From Candidatus Sedimenticola sp. (ex Thyasira tokunagai) (GTDB lineage: Bacteria; Pseudomonadota; Gammaproteobacteria; Chromatiales; Chromatiaceae), in NCBI GenBank assembly GCA_037318855.1, contig CP134874.1, positions 3,472,598 through 3,536,597 of the forward strand: DNA of 64,000 nt, given 5' to 3'. Positions 20,010 through 28,521 of this stretch are shown here, one piece after another. The notes under the pieces are model-generated. The model saw nothing but the letters and a program-made list of their open reading frames with translations, made no database searches and was not told the origin of the DNA. The number at the start of each line of letters is the position of its first letter. The first letter of the stretch is position 1. The translations under genes were made by a program, and so were the position numbers.

Positions 20010-21560
20010 CTAATCCGGAATATATCCCGGTAGAGATGGGTAGACAGTTCGAATAAATTCAAGCAACTTCCCTTCGGATATCGCTACATCACTCCCAGGG
20101 GGAATAAATGTTGTAAATCTTACCAACGCCCCATCCGTCCTGTTCATGGTGATAGAGTCCCACAGCAGGTACCACTTCATCCAATACTCGTTCGCAATCT
20201 TCCTGCCACGCTGCTGGAACCAGTAGTATACCAGCTGTTTTACATCATTTTTTTGAATTATCAGCCGGTTAACAGAAATACTTTCCCCATCGCCAACAGG
20301 GATACTCATCTCATCAAGCCCCGATATCCGCCAACCGCCACCAGGAATACATACCCTGGGAGAGTGAGGAGAAACCCCCTTTCTCTGAGATGCATAGTAT
20401 GCCAGGTAGAGGTTTATGGGAATCTCTCTCTCTTTTCGGAAGTCGGCGAGAAGGTAATCATCCACCTGGAGCTTCCGCTCGACATTCGGTTTCAATTCAC
20501 TCGTAACGCCAGACCAGCCCTTTTGTTCCAGAGGGAAGGAAGAGAAATCCTGGCGACCGGGTTTAAGCTCATCCCTTTCTGCAACAAGATTGACCGTGAG
20601 GGTGGAAGTCAACATCAGCACAACTATAACGGCAAGCGGCTTATTACCGCCGGCCCTGCTACCGGCTTCATAGTTGCCCTTTTCAGCAATTTCGATTCCA
20701 AATACATCCGCAAATTGCGGCTTGTCCTGGCGCATCTTTGTCAACAACCAGATTTCACCCACAAGAACGGCTGAACAGGCCATAAATACTATCCACCCCT
20801 CAAAGTCGTGAATGAAGCCCTCAGCCATTCCGACTCCCCAGCCATTAACAAGGACTCCAATTACGCCTATCCTGAAACTATTCATTAGGATGGTAATGGG
20901 TATTGTCGATAGAAAAACCGTCGCACGCTGCCAGAATGGCGCCTTATAGATATAGGCTGCAATAAACCCGAGGCTCATCAGGGGGAAAAGATACCTAAGG
21001 CCACTGCACGCCTCCACCACCTGCAGCTTATAAACACCCAGATCGATCACATTGCCCTCGAGGTAAACTGGAATATCAAATGCCCTGACGACAAAGACCC
21101 CAAGTTCTGATGAGATCAGCTGCAGCCTCCAGGAGAGTGCCGAATCGATAAAATAGGGTAAGGGTATTGCGAAAAGAAGGATCAGCAGAGGTACAAGTAT
21201 GATTTTTAGCACTCGCCAGCCAAAAGCAGCCACAATCAAACCAGCGATGACGAGCAAAAGTGAATAATGTATCAGTATATAGATGGCACTTAATTCACCA
21301 AGCACCAGTAGCGCAATACCGAATAAAACCAGTCCAATCCCAGACCATGCCGGTTGAAAGTCGCACTCAATCACCTGATAGCGTTTTTGCCATGCAAAGT
21401 AGCCGGCAACAAAGGGAATCATAAAACCGTGACTGTACTCCTCTTGCGAGGTCCACCTGAAGATCAGGTTCTCTATCCCCCCCCAGTAAGCGGCAATCAA
21501 TGAAAGCAGTGCCAAGGTAATTAGAATAGTAGTGGAATGGGTAATATTCCGATGTTTCAT
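20010..21560 (-). CDS. xrtA: Exosortase A fused to EpsI domain
   Basis: 516 residues. The first about 290 residues form the polytopic exosortase (EpsH): EYSHGFMIPFV near the N-terminus, the catalytic Cys in VVEACSGLRY (about residue 185), Arg in MNSFRIGVIG and His in GFIHDFEGW. The remainder is an EpsI-type periplasmic domain with VCIPGGGWRISG. Exosortases cut C-terminal sorting signals (PEP-CTERM type) and release or transfer the protein, in association with exopolysaccharide. A likely substrate is encoded at 27.7-27.9 kb. In-frame fusion of EpsH and EpsI is common in proteobacteria. Spacing of 37 bp from the glycosyltransferase gene upstream implies one operon. Confidence 0.95.
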   Translation of the reverse strand: MKHRNITHSTTILITLALLSLIAAYWGGIENLIFRWTSQEEYSHGFMIPFVAGYFAWQKRYQVIECDFQPAWSGIGLVLFGIALLVLGELSAIYILIHYSLLLVIAGLIVAAFGWRVLKIILVPLLILLFAIPLPYFIDSALSWRLQLISSELGVFVVRAFDIPVYLEGNVIDLGVYKLQVVEACSGLRYLFPLMSLGFIAAYIYKAPFWQRATVFLSTIPITILMNSFRIGVIGVLVNGWGVGMAEGFIHDFEGWIVFMACSAVLVGEIWLLTKMRQDKPQFADVFGIEIAEKGNYEAGSRAGGNKPLAVIVVLMLTSTLTVNLVAERDELKPGRQDFSSFPLEQKGWSGVTSELKPNVERKLQVDDYLLADFRKEREIPINLYLAYYASQRKGVSPHSPRVCIPGGGWRISGLDEMSIPVGDGESISVNRLIIQKNDVKQLVYYWFQQRGRKIANEYWMKWYLLWDSITMNRTDGALVRFTTFIPPGSDVAISEGKLLEFIRTVYPSLPGYIPD

Positions 21561-21596
21561 TTTGAACCTTTATCCATATAGCGATACACAAGACAA

Positions 21597-22703
21597 TCAA
21601 TCATCAGTTAAAAGATGCGATGCACAATTGAATGAGAGAATAGTGCTTACTCTCTTCGAAACCGATCTGATTATCATTTCTTTCTCGTTTATCATGAGAT
21701 TTTTCTTGAGCATATATAAAAGCCCAATTGCCGCACTATCAATATAATTCACTCTGCTGAAATCAAGGATCACATCTTTTTGTGATGAAACAGAGTCACG
21801 AAAGCAGCTCCTTAATGGCCCCAGTGTGCTGGATAACAGAGCCCCATTCAAGAAAATAGTTATCGACTCCCTGCTCTCTGTTAACTCAGTAACAGCAGGC
21901 TCACTATTACAGATCCCCCTCTTCCAACGCCACGCCAGAACAGAATACGGCAGCACCTTTGTTATGATTAGCTTTGCTAACAAAAGACCATCAAACAGAT
22001 AACGTCTCCACAGTGCAGGCTCTTCCTTTATTCGCCACAACCACTCTAGGCCAAATTTCTGAACCAACACGGGTGCCCGTTTAACAGTGCCTGCAACAAA
22101 ATTCACCACCGCTCCCAAATGACTTATGACCGGTGAGTGCAGTTTATCCTTGTTGAGTTGAATCCAGGCTTGCCCCTTCCTTGCTCCGAGAGAGACGATG
22201 GTGAAATCGGGATCGGCCTTGTTGATGGCATCAATAACCGAATCACTGCTCATATCTTCAACAGAACCAAAGCCCGGGTAGTAATGCCCGGCACACTCAA
22301 GCCCTCTCTTTTCCTTGCCCATTATTTCACAGGCAGTCTCGGCAACGCCCTTCTCACCCCCGAAAAAGAACACTTTTATTGGATCATATTTACTTGCAGT
22401 CTCAGACCATAACCTCTCAATCAGGCCTGATCCCGGCACTCTTTGAGTAACAGGCAACCTAAGCAGTTTGGCAATCCACACAATTGGCATACCATCAGCC
22501 AGGACAAGATCACTATTTATTACAGAGTAACGAAAGTCATATTCAGATTGACTTGCAATCAAAAAGTTTACATTTGGGGTAGATATAAAGCATGGGTGAT
22601 GATTCCTAGCCGACCGCCGTACCCTTACTACCGCATCCTCAATGGTTACCGCATCGAATGGAAGCCCCAGTATGCACCATACATTTCTATCAAAGTCATC
22701 CAT
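21597..22703 (-). CDS. WecG/TagA/CpsF glycosyltransferase with C-terminal STAS domain
   Basis: 368 residues. Residues 1 to about 255 form a WecG/TagA/CpsF (GT26) enzyme: LGLPFDAVTIEDAV, STPNVNFLIASQSEYDF, the catalytic-region VLADGMPIVWIAK, IVSLGARKGQAW and HLGAVVNFVAGTVKRAP. Such enzymes add the second sugar to a polyprenyl-diphosphate-linked sugar at the inner membrane face. The remaining about 95 residues match a STAS domain: VILDFSRVNYIDSAAIGLL is the usual strand-helix with a phosphorylatable Ser. Anti-anti-sigma STAS domains bind switch kinases or act as docking parts; on a sugar transferase this suggests control of polymer synthesis. The joint has no stop or frameshift. Confidence 0.9.
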   Translation of the reverse strand: MDDFDRNVWCILGLPFDAVTIEDAVVRVRRSARNHHPCFISTPNVNFLIASQSEYDFRYSVINSDLVLADGMPIVWIAKLLRLPVTQRVPGSGLIERLWSETASKYDPIKVFFFGGEKGVAETACEIMGKEKRGLECAGHYYPGFGSVEDMSSDSVIDAINKADPDFTIVSLGARKGQAWIQLNKDKLHSPVISHLGAVVNFVAGTVKRAPVLVQKFGLEWLWRIKEEPALWRRYLFDGLLLAKLIITKVLPYSVLAWRWKRGICNSEPAVTELTESRESITIFLNGALLSSTLGPLRSCFRDSVSSQKDVILDFSRVNYIDSAAIGLLYMLKKNLMINEKEMIIRSVSKRVSTILSFNCASHLLTDD

Positions 22704-22755
22704 CCGAAATAATCTGATCTATGTACTGTTACAGTTGTTCTGATTGCCGGGGAAT

Positions 22756-23607
22756 CTAGTTATAGCCGTAATAGTAGTCTGAGTTTCGTTCTTCAGCTTT
22801 ATTCAGCACGGTGCCAAGTAAGTTGGTAGCACCCAACAGATTCATTGACCTACGTACCTCATCCTCAGTATTCACTCCGTTCTCAACAATAAACAGCGCA
22901 GCATCTGCATGAGGCATAAAGACCATGGCATCATCCACTGCCAGCACGGGGGGGAGGTCATAGATCACAATTCTGGCCTCATAGCGCGTCTTAAGCTCAT
23001 GACTTAAATCACGCATCCTTGGTGTCGATATCAGTTCTGATGACTCAGGGTGTGTCCCACGCCCCGGCAAAACGACAAGCCGCTCCATGCCGGGATTGAC
23101 CAGCACAGACTCCAGCTCAACCTTTCCGGTAAGATAATCCTGAAGGCCGTGCTCCGGCTTAAATCCAAAATACCTGTGAATGGTTGGGCGGCGCATATCA
23201 AGATCCACAAGCATTACCGTCTGATTGACTTCCGTCGAAATACTGACAGCCAGGTTTGCTGCAACAAATGATTTGCCCGCCCCCTGGGTTGCAGCAGTTA
23301 CAGCAATAGAGTTCCATTGGTTTTTACGGAGCGTCTTTAGAAGCTGTGTTCGAAGCATGCGAAAGGAGGTACTACGAGGATCGTGCTTCAGTGCCGCAAT
23401 GAGCCTGCTTTCAGCATAAACCTCAGGCGTTGATTTAATGATTTTTGTCTTGCTATATGAGATATATTGCGGCTGCACCTTAGCATTGCCATCAGAGGTC
23501 GCTTCATCGATAGAATCCGCCCCATCCAGTGCATCTACTGTTCCGTCACGCTTACTCTTGGCCTGCTCTGCTTTAGCCTGCTGCAGTGCTTTTTCTATTC
23601 GATCCAT
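22756..23607 (-). CDS. Polysaccharide tyrosine autokinase (CpsD/EpsG type)
   Basis: 283 residues. Walker A is ATQGAGKSFVAANLA, Walker A' is VMLVDLDMRRPT, and IVIYDLPPVL is Walker B of the BY-kinase fold. The C-terminus ends in a tyrosine cluster, DYYYGYN, the autophosphorylation tail. With the separate Wzz-like protein encoded just upstream it should form the two-part copolymerase that sets chain length. The N-terminal DRIEKALQQAKAEQAK helix is typical of XrtA-associated kinases. A palindromic repeat separates it from the wzz-like gene. Confidence 0.93.
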   Translation of the reverse strand: MDRIEKALQQAKAEQAKSKRDGTVDALDGADSIDEATSDGNAKVQPQYISYSKTKIIKSTPEVYAESRLIAALKHDPRSTSFRMLRTQLLKTLRKNQWNSIAVTAATQGAGKSFVAANLAVSISTEVNQTVMLVDLDMRRPTIHRYFGFKPEHGLQDYLTGKVELESVLVNPGMERLVVLPGRGTHPESSELISTPRMRDLSHELKTRYEARIVIYDLPPVLAVDDAMVFMPHADAALFIVENGVNTEDEVRRSMNLLGATNLLGTVLNKAEERNSDYYYGYN

Positions 23608-23655
23608 GCTGGATATCTCTTCAAAAATGGTTATCGTTAGATGTTCTTACAAAAT

Positions 23656-23778
23656 ACCCCTCTCGCACACCGGGGAGAGGGGTATCAATAGGTTACTTAC
23701 TGATTTAATACACCCTCATCCTCACCTTCTCCCTCGTAGGGAGAAGGGACTGGAGCTTTTGCAAAATCCTCGTTAGGA
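23656..23778. repeat. Nested palindromic repeat, partial copy R2
   Basis: Contains the ACCGGGGAGAGG hairpin, the TCAATAGG...GATTTAATACACCC core and the CCTTCTCCCTCGTAGGG arm, without the outer arms. Lies between the wzz-like and kinase genes of one operon. Confidence 0.85.
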
Positions 23779-23799
23779 ATAGCCTATAAGCATGGCGTA

Positions 23800-25434
23800 T
23801 CACTGTAAACCCGACAGTCTCAGCAATTTATACCAGATCATATCCAGCGGTTTGTAGTAGAAATGCCCCAGTACCAGTGCTGCTGCAATTAATAGAACAA
23901 TTGCCAGCAAAATATACAATCTTATTCGCCTTCGCCTATTGATATCTTTCTGGTTGATTATGTAGGGGATGCTGACAAGGGGCATCTCCTTGACAATCCT
24001 CGCCAAGTGTCTTGATCCACGAATACTGTGGTCTACACCCTCGGCAAGAAGAACAAGCCCGAATGCTCCTCCGACGGAGAGAAAAAAGCCCAATAGTATG
24101 ATTTTTGCCCGATCCGGTCTTATCGGTTTCTCTGGCAGAACCGGTGGTTCCAGCAGAGAGAAACGCTCGGCTTTGCTCTGCTCTTCCATGCTTTGGGAGA
24201 GTTGCGCTTCAGTCTGCTTTGTCCTTAGGCCAGCATATTTCTTCTGCAAATTTTCATAATCCCTCCCCAATGCTTTAAAGCCACGCTCAACCTGAGGCGT
24301 TTTTATCACACGCTCTTCCAACATCTCGAGTTTTTTAAGTTGTTTAATTTTTAGTGCATTCAATGAAGCTATATTAGAGTTTGATGCAGCAATTCTTGCC
24401 TCCAGCAACATGATTGTTGGGTTTACCTCTTCTACGACTGCCCCACTCTCAGGTGTCCCATCACCACTCTTCCCCACTTCATCTTCAAGAATTGAAATTT
24501 CTCTTTTAACCTTTTTTATATCCGGATGTGCAGGACCGTATACAGCGGAAAGTTGAGAGTAGTTCTCCTTGAGCAATATCAGTTTCTGAGCAGGAGTCAA
24601 TACTTCATTAGCCTGGACACTGGGCATCATTGATTTTTGTGAGGTCAACTCTACATCCAGGTATGTTCTTTGCTCTCTCTGGGATTTTATCTCGCGGTCG
24701 ATCTCGCTAAGTGCCAACTGGGCTCTCTCAAGCGCCTTCATGTTAAGATCAAGATGCTCAGGCAGACTATCTTTATTCTGCTCCTTATATTCTGCAATTT
24801 GATCCTCAATAGCCTCAATCTCAGCTTTAAGCTTATCTGCCTCCTTGGTGATAAAATCCGTCGTTTCGGTGGCACGTTCTGTTCTTGCCTTCAGGTTTTC
24901 ATCAAGAAACAGCGTCACCAGCGCATTACTTACCTGTTGGGCAACAGTTGGAATTTCATGTTCAAAAGCAACAGTGAATGCGAGGGTCTGGGTAGTATTT
25001 TTTTTTCTTCTATCCTTATTTCCTCCTACACTGACAAGTTCTATCGATATCCGGGACTCTATATCTTCAACGATTTCAGTTACCAGCGAACTCTTTCCCT
25101 TCACTCCCATTGTTTTATATTTTTTGGCAATTTCAAGCAGGTTATCACGGGTCATTACTCTCTGCTTAATCACCTGAATACGCTCTTCCGCATAGCTTGT
25201 CACCGTAGAGCGAATAAGATCTGATGGGATCTGCTGGGATTCGACAAGAATAACCCCTTCGGAGCGGTAGACTGCGGGCAAAACAAGCGCAATGACGACC
25301 GTTACTGCCATTAGCAGTACAAATGGGATGACGAAAAGATACTTTCTTCGTTTTGCTATTAGCCAATAATCACCAATTGTTTTGACTTCTTCTTCCATTA
25401 AATCCTCTACATTAAGGCTTGGGGTTATTGCCAC
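23800..25434 (-). CDS. Wzz/GumC-like polysaccharide chain-length determinant (XrtA-associated)
   Basis: 544 residues. One helix at about 33-55 (LFVIPFVLLMAVTVVIALVL), a long periplasmic coiled-coil region with Glu/Lys/Gln-rich heptads (about 195-270 and 350-410), the proline motif PPVLPEKPIRPDR (about 425), then two further helices near the C-terminus. This is the polysaccharide copolymerase layout. It partners the tyrosine autokinase downstream. A start at Met13 (MEEEVKTIG) is also possible and would suit the position of the first helix. The first gene upstream codes for an outer-membrane barrel. Confidence 0.93.
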   Translation of the reverse strand: MAITPSLNVEDLMEEEVKTIGDYWLIAKRRKYLFVIPFVLLMAVTVVIALVLPAVYRSEGVILVESQQIPSDLIRSTVTSYAEERIQVIKQRVMTRDNLLEIAKKYKTMGVKGKSSLVTEIVEDIESRISIELVSVGGNKDRRKKNTTQTLAFTVAFEHEIPTVAQQVSNALVTLFLDENLKARTERATETTDFITKEADKLKAEIEAIEDQIAEYKEQNKDSLPEHLDLNMKALERAQLALSEIDREIKSQREQRTYLDVELTSQKSMMPSVQANEVLTPAQKLILLKENYSQLSAVYGPAHPDIKKVKREISILEDEVGKSGDGTPESGAVVEEVNPTIMLLEARIAASNSNIASLNALKIKQLKKLEMLEERVIKTPQVERGFKALGRDYENLQKKYAGLRTKQTEAQLSQSMEEQSKAERFSLLEPPVLPEKPIRPDRAKIILLGFFLSVGGAFGLVLLAEGVDHSIRGSRHLARIVKEMPLVSIPYIINQKDINRRRRIRLYILLAIVLLIAAALVLGHFYYKPLDMIWYKLLRLSGLQ

Positions 25435-25548
25435 ATAAACAGTGGCTTGTGGCTATTCACACAACCTGATAGCACTCACAAGTGTAACTGAAAATTGATA
25501 TGTTTTTCCGTGCAAAGGTGCAAACAGGAGCTCACACCTGAGGGTAGT

Positions 25549-26697
25549 CTAATATTTTGGTGAATACTGAATCGCAGCTTGTATAGAATTTGCTACAGCT
25601 GAATCACCTACGGAACCAAGTTCACTGCGTCGGTATCGATATGATGCATTGAGCGACAGCTCTTCATTCAGCTGCCACTTTAATCCCGGCTGTATGGAAT
25701 AGCTCGTATTTTCACTCGAACCATTATCGCCGGCTGTTTTACTTCTACTGGCATTTGCGGCAAAGGTGAAGCTGGTATAAGGCGTCAGTTCACGACTGTA
25801 GTTGAATTTTAGTCGATAGTTCTCTCTAACAGTACCAAGACTACTGGGACTCAAGTTAATAACAAAACCAGCGCCTACAGAGTCGTACTGCCCCTGCCGA
25901 TTAACACCGGCATCAAAAAGATATCCATTCGTGCTATTACCAGTTTCTGGTGCGACATGACTCAAACCACCGGAAACATTAAAGCTCATCAGTTCTGAGA
26001 TTTCCTGGGTTAGTCCAACAGTCAAACCGTAATAGTTGGAGTCTGCATTGACTGAATCAGGCCTATTGGCAGTCGCACTTGCCTTGTAATTGATCACACG
26101 CTGAGCATCAAGTTCATGATTCCAGGCTGCGGTAATATTGTAATCTCTACGGTCAGTGAAACTGGCTATATCGTATGAGACATCAGAAGCAGAGCCACTG
26201 ACAGTTATACTATTCTTATCATCCACCTCACCAGTCCAATGGGGGCTGACACTGAAGCTTCGTTTCTCTCCTGACACGTTGAGGATACCCGAATCTTCCT
26301 CCTCACTGGTTAGCGTTGCTTCCTGACGAAAGTTCGCATCCAGGCCATAGGTAGTTTGCTCTTGGAAACGATCCCAACTTAACGAGAGAAAAGGATCATT
26401 TCTATCTCTCCGCCCAGCCTGGTCGTAGCGTTCGATAACCAGTCCACCATTAACAGTGAGTACTTCTGTCTCATCTTCAGCTGTAGCAGTAAGAGTCGGC
26501 CTTATTTGTAATCGCGTATCCGACTGCTTATTAGTGACGGACATCTGCAGGTTATCGGTATGCATAAGATCAGCAGACAGCGTTGGATCAAGTGTCCATT
26601 CGTATGCATGGACGCTTCCACTCAGCACCATGGTAACGACAAAGAGAGGGTATGCCAGGCGACATGGGGTGTAATACCTGTTATCTAATGTTCTCAT
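25549..26697 (-). CDS. Outer-membrane beta-barrel protein of the exopolysaccharide locus
   Basis: About 382 residues from ATG 26697, chosen because a signal peptide follows (AYPLFVVTMVLSGSVHA, cut before YEW). The frame is open upstream to 26802 but that part lies in a repeat. The mature protein is made of alternating, aromatic-rich strands (NYGLTVGLTQ, YRLKFNYSREL, LSLNASYRYRRSEL) and ends ...QYSPKY with a C-terminal Tyr, close to the aromatic end usual for barrels. Proteins of this type always sit next to the Wza-like exporter in XrtA loci; a pore or anchoring role in polymer export is likely. Confidence 0.82.
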   Translation of the reverse strand: MRTLDNRYYTPCRLAYPLFVVTMVLSGSVHAYEWTLDPTLSADLMHTDNLQMSVTNKQSDTRLQIRPTLTATAEDETEVLTVNGGLVIERYDQAGRRDRNDPFLSLSWDRFQEQTTYGLDANFRQEATLTSEEEDSGILNVSGEKRSFSVSPHWTGEVDDKNSITVSGSASDVSYDIASFTDRRDYNITAAWNHELDAQRVINYKASATANRPDSVNADSNYYGLTVGLTQEISELMSFNVSGGLSHVAPETGNSTNGYLFDAGVNRQGQYDSVGAGFVINLSPSSLGTVRENYRLKFNYSRELTPYTSFTFAANASRSKTAGDNGSSENTSYSIQPGLKWQLNEELSLNASYRYRRSELGSVGDSAVANSIQAAIQYSPKY

Positions 26698-26732
26698 TTT
26701 TCTTATATTCATCTCTGTCTGAAGCAGTACAA

Positions 26733-26963
26733 AACTCAAGTTTCGGAGTTCAAATGACACAACAAGCCTGGACGTACCGATCCAATTTTTTTGGATAAGC
26801 ACCGTAAAAGCAGCAGTTCCTTCTCCCTAACGGAGGTTGTCGCAAAAGCCCCCTCCCCGTCGGGGAAAGGGTTAGGGGGATCAATAGGTAACCTATTGAT
26901 TTAATACACCCTCATCCTAACCTTCTCCCTCGTAGGGAGAAGGGACTGGTGCTTTTACGACTA
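26733..26963. repeat. Nested palindromic repeat, copy R3
   Basis: Left outer arm AACTCAAGTTTCGGAGTTC at 26733-26751, then diverged middle, GGTTAGGGGGATCAATAGG, core and CCTTCTCCCTCGTAGGG arm. The right outer arm is missing. Lies between the export protein and the barrel gene. Confidence 0.85.
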
Positions 26964-27620
26964 TCAAGGCACAACCACCAAGTCACCGCTCTGAAGCACA
27001 ATGTTCGTGTCAAGGGCGCGCCCCTTCACAACATCTGAATAGTTGAATGGAATCGCCTTCTGTACACCATTTTCTCTACGAAATACCTTGATACCCGCCT
27101 CGTCGGCAAATTTTGCCAGACCATCAGCAAGACTCAAAGCCTGCAGTATATCTATAGGTGAAGAGACCACATACTCTCCAGGATTATTCACTTTCCCTAT
27201 GAGATAGACCCTGTTTCCCGTTACTGCTGTCACCAGTACGGTAACTACCGCATCAGGAATGTAATCCTTAAGCTTTTCCGTAATAGTCTGCTGGAGCTCA
27301 GCAGGGGTTTTGTCGGCAACACCCACAATCCCAACCAGAGGAAATGAGATCGAGCCATCAGGCAAAACCAGCAACTGGCGCTGCAGGTCAGTCTCTTTCC
27401 AGACAGAAATTTCCAACTGATCCCCTGGTTTCAGGCGATATCCCGTATTCTCAGCAGACAGAAGGGGTGTAGAGACACAGATCGTCCCTACGAGTAACAC
27501 ATTGATTATGAACCGGAAAACTGTCTGCACACCACTACTCCATGTATATAGTTTAAGGTAAGGGAGAATACTAACCAAAAAAAAGAGCGGTATAAACCCC
27601 TCTCTCATCATCCAATCCAC
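26964..27620 (-). CDS. Wza-like polysaccharide export protein (XrtA-associated)
   Basis: 218 residues in the longest frame. The Poly_export domain begins YRLKPGDQLEISVWKE and contains LPDGSISFPLVG; an SLBB domain follows (VYLIGKVNNPGEYVVSS, ILQALSLADGL) and the protein closes QSGDLVVVP. The true start is uncertain: a GTG at 27530 would leave a short hydrophobic export signal (INVLLVGTICVSTPLLSA) at the N-terminus. The protein forms the outer-membrane or periplasmic channel through which the polymer leaves. Its stop lies at the edge of repeat R3. Confidence 0.92.
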   Translation of the reverse strand: MDWMMREGFIPLFFLVSILPYLKLYTWSSGVQTVFRFIINVLLVGTICVSTPLLSAENTGYRLKPGDQLEISVWKETDLQRQLLVLPDGSISFPLVGIVGVADKTPAELQQTITEKLKDYIPDAVVTVLVTAVTGNRVYLIGKVNNPGEYVVSSPIDILQALSLADGLAKFADEAGIKVFRRENGVQKAIPFNYSDVVKGRALDTNIVLQSGDLVVVP

Positions 27621-27662
27621 ACCACCCTGAATGGTTTGAAAGCCTGCTCATTGACACAAAGC

Positions 27663-27935
27663 TTAGACCCTGCGACGCTTGCTGATAGCCACAAAGCCTG
27701 CCAAAGCGGACCCAAGCAGCCACAGCGCGGCTGGAAGCGGAACCTCTTTCTTCGGTTCGGGAGAAATATTTACAGTTTGACTATCACGAAAGTGATCCGT
27801 TAATAGCAGCTGACTCACTGAGGTGAGATCCTGGTCATTGGATGCCGGAGTTGCATGAGTAGTTGTGGCAACAGATGAAAGTGCCACAACTGCAATTAGA
27901 ATGGCAATACACTTTTGGCTACATCCTTTTGGCAA
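27663..27935 (-). CDS. Small exosortase substrate (VPLPA/PEP-CTERM-type sorting signal)
   Basis: A 90-residue protein with an N-terminal signal peptide (AILIAVVALSSVATTTHA, cut after THA), a short polar middle of about 35 residues, and a C-terminal tripartite sorting signal: motif VPLPAALWLLG, a hydrophobic helix and basic SKRRRV. This is the VPLPA variant of PEP-CTERM. Exosortase should cut at the motif. It lies first in the leftward block, 42 bp before the Wza-like gene, so it is expected to be made together with xrtA. The short middle makes it more like a structural or linker peptide than an enzyme. Its function is unknown. Confidence 0.85.
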   Translation of the reverse strand: MPKGCSQKCIAILIAVVALSSVATTTHATPASNDQDLTSVSQLLLTDHFRDSQTVNISPEPKKEVPLPAALWLLGSALAGFVAISKRRRV

Positions 27936-28521
27936 GCTAAGATCCCTCTAAACTGGTAATACCATCATCCCACAGTGGCGGTGGATTTTACCGAAAAACG
28001 TGAATGGGTTCAAATAATGGTTAAACTCCAGGTGGGATTTCAAAGTCACAAACCGGGCCTCCCCTAATCACACACATATATTTTATGACCTCATGCGCAT
28101 CCTGTACTTACCTCATCAAGTTTCGGAGTTCGTTAGCCCCCTCTCCCCGATGGGGAGAGGGTTGGGGTGAGGGGGAGTTAATAATCCATTGATTTAATAC
28201 ACCCTCATCCGACCTACATGGACGTAGTAGTGTCGCAAGAGGGCAGGAGCCCGTAGCGACCTAACCTTCTCCCTCGTAGGGAGAAGGGACGGTCTATCCA
28301 AGACCTTTTACGTCATTTGAACTCCGAAACTTGAGTTACCTCCAGTTGAGCTCCTTGCACTGTTTGCATCAACAGTCCCCTTAGTTAATTGTAGAATCAT
28401 CAAGATCGCATAGTGCAACACCGGTATGCGCATGTTACGATTTTCCCGGGACAAGCCAACAATTTCCATATCTTTAGCACTCAATAAGCCGGTTAATATA
28501 TTACTTTAATTTCAGTATGTT
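27936..28521. other. Divergent promoter gap with repeat R4
   Basis: This gap separates the leftward exopolysaccharide block from the rightward priming transferase. It must hold both promoters. Apart from repeat R4 (28117-28338) I see no gene; AT-rich stretches at 28060-28090 and 28480-28520 are the likeliest promoter zones. Confidence 0.5.
28117..28338. repeat. Nested palindromic repeat, complete copy R4 with 51-bp extra segment
   Basis: Both outer arms are present (AAGTTTCGGAGTTC at left, GAACTCCGAAACTTGAGTT at right), with hairpin arms and the core between. Between CATCC and TAACC a 51-bp segment is inserted (28211-28261, starting GACCTACATGGACGTAG); the same segment sits at the same place in copy R7. 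Confidence 0.9.
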
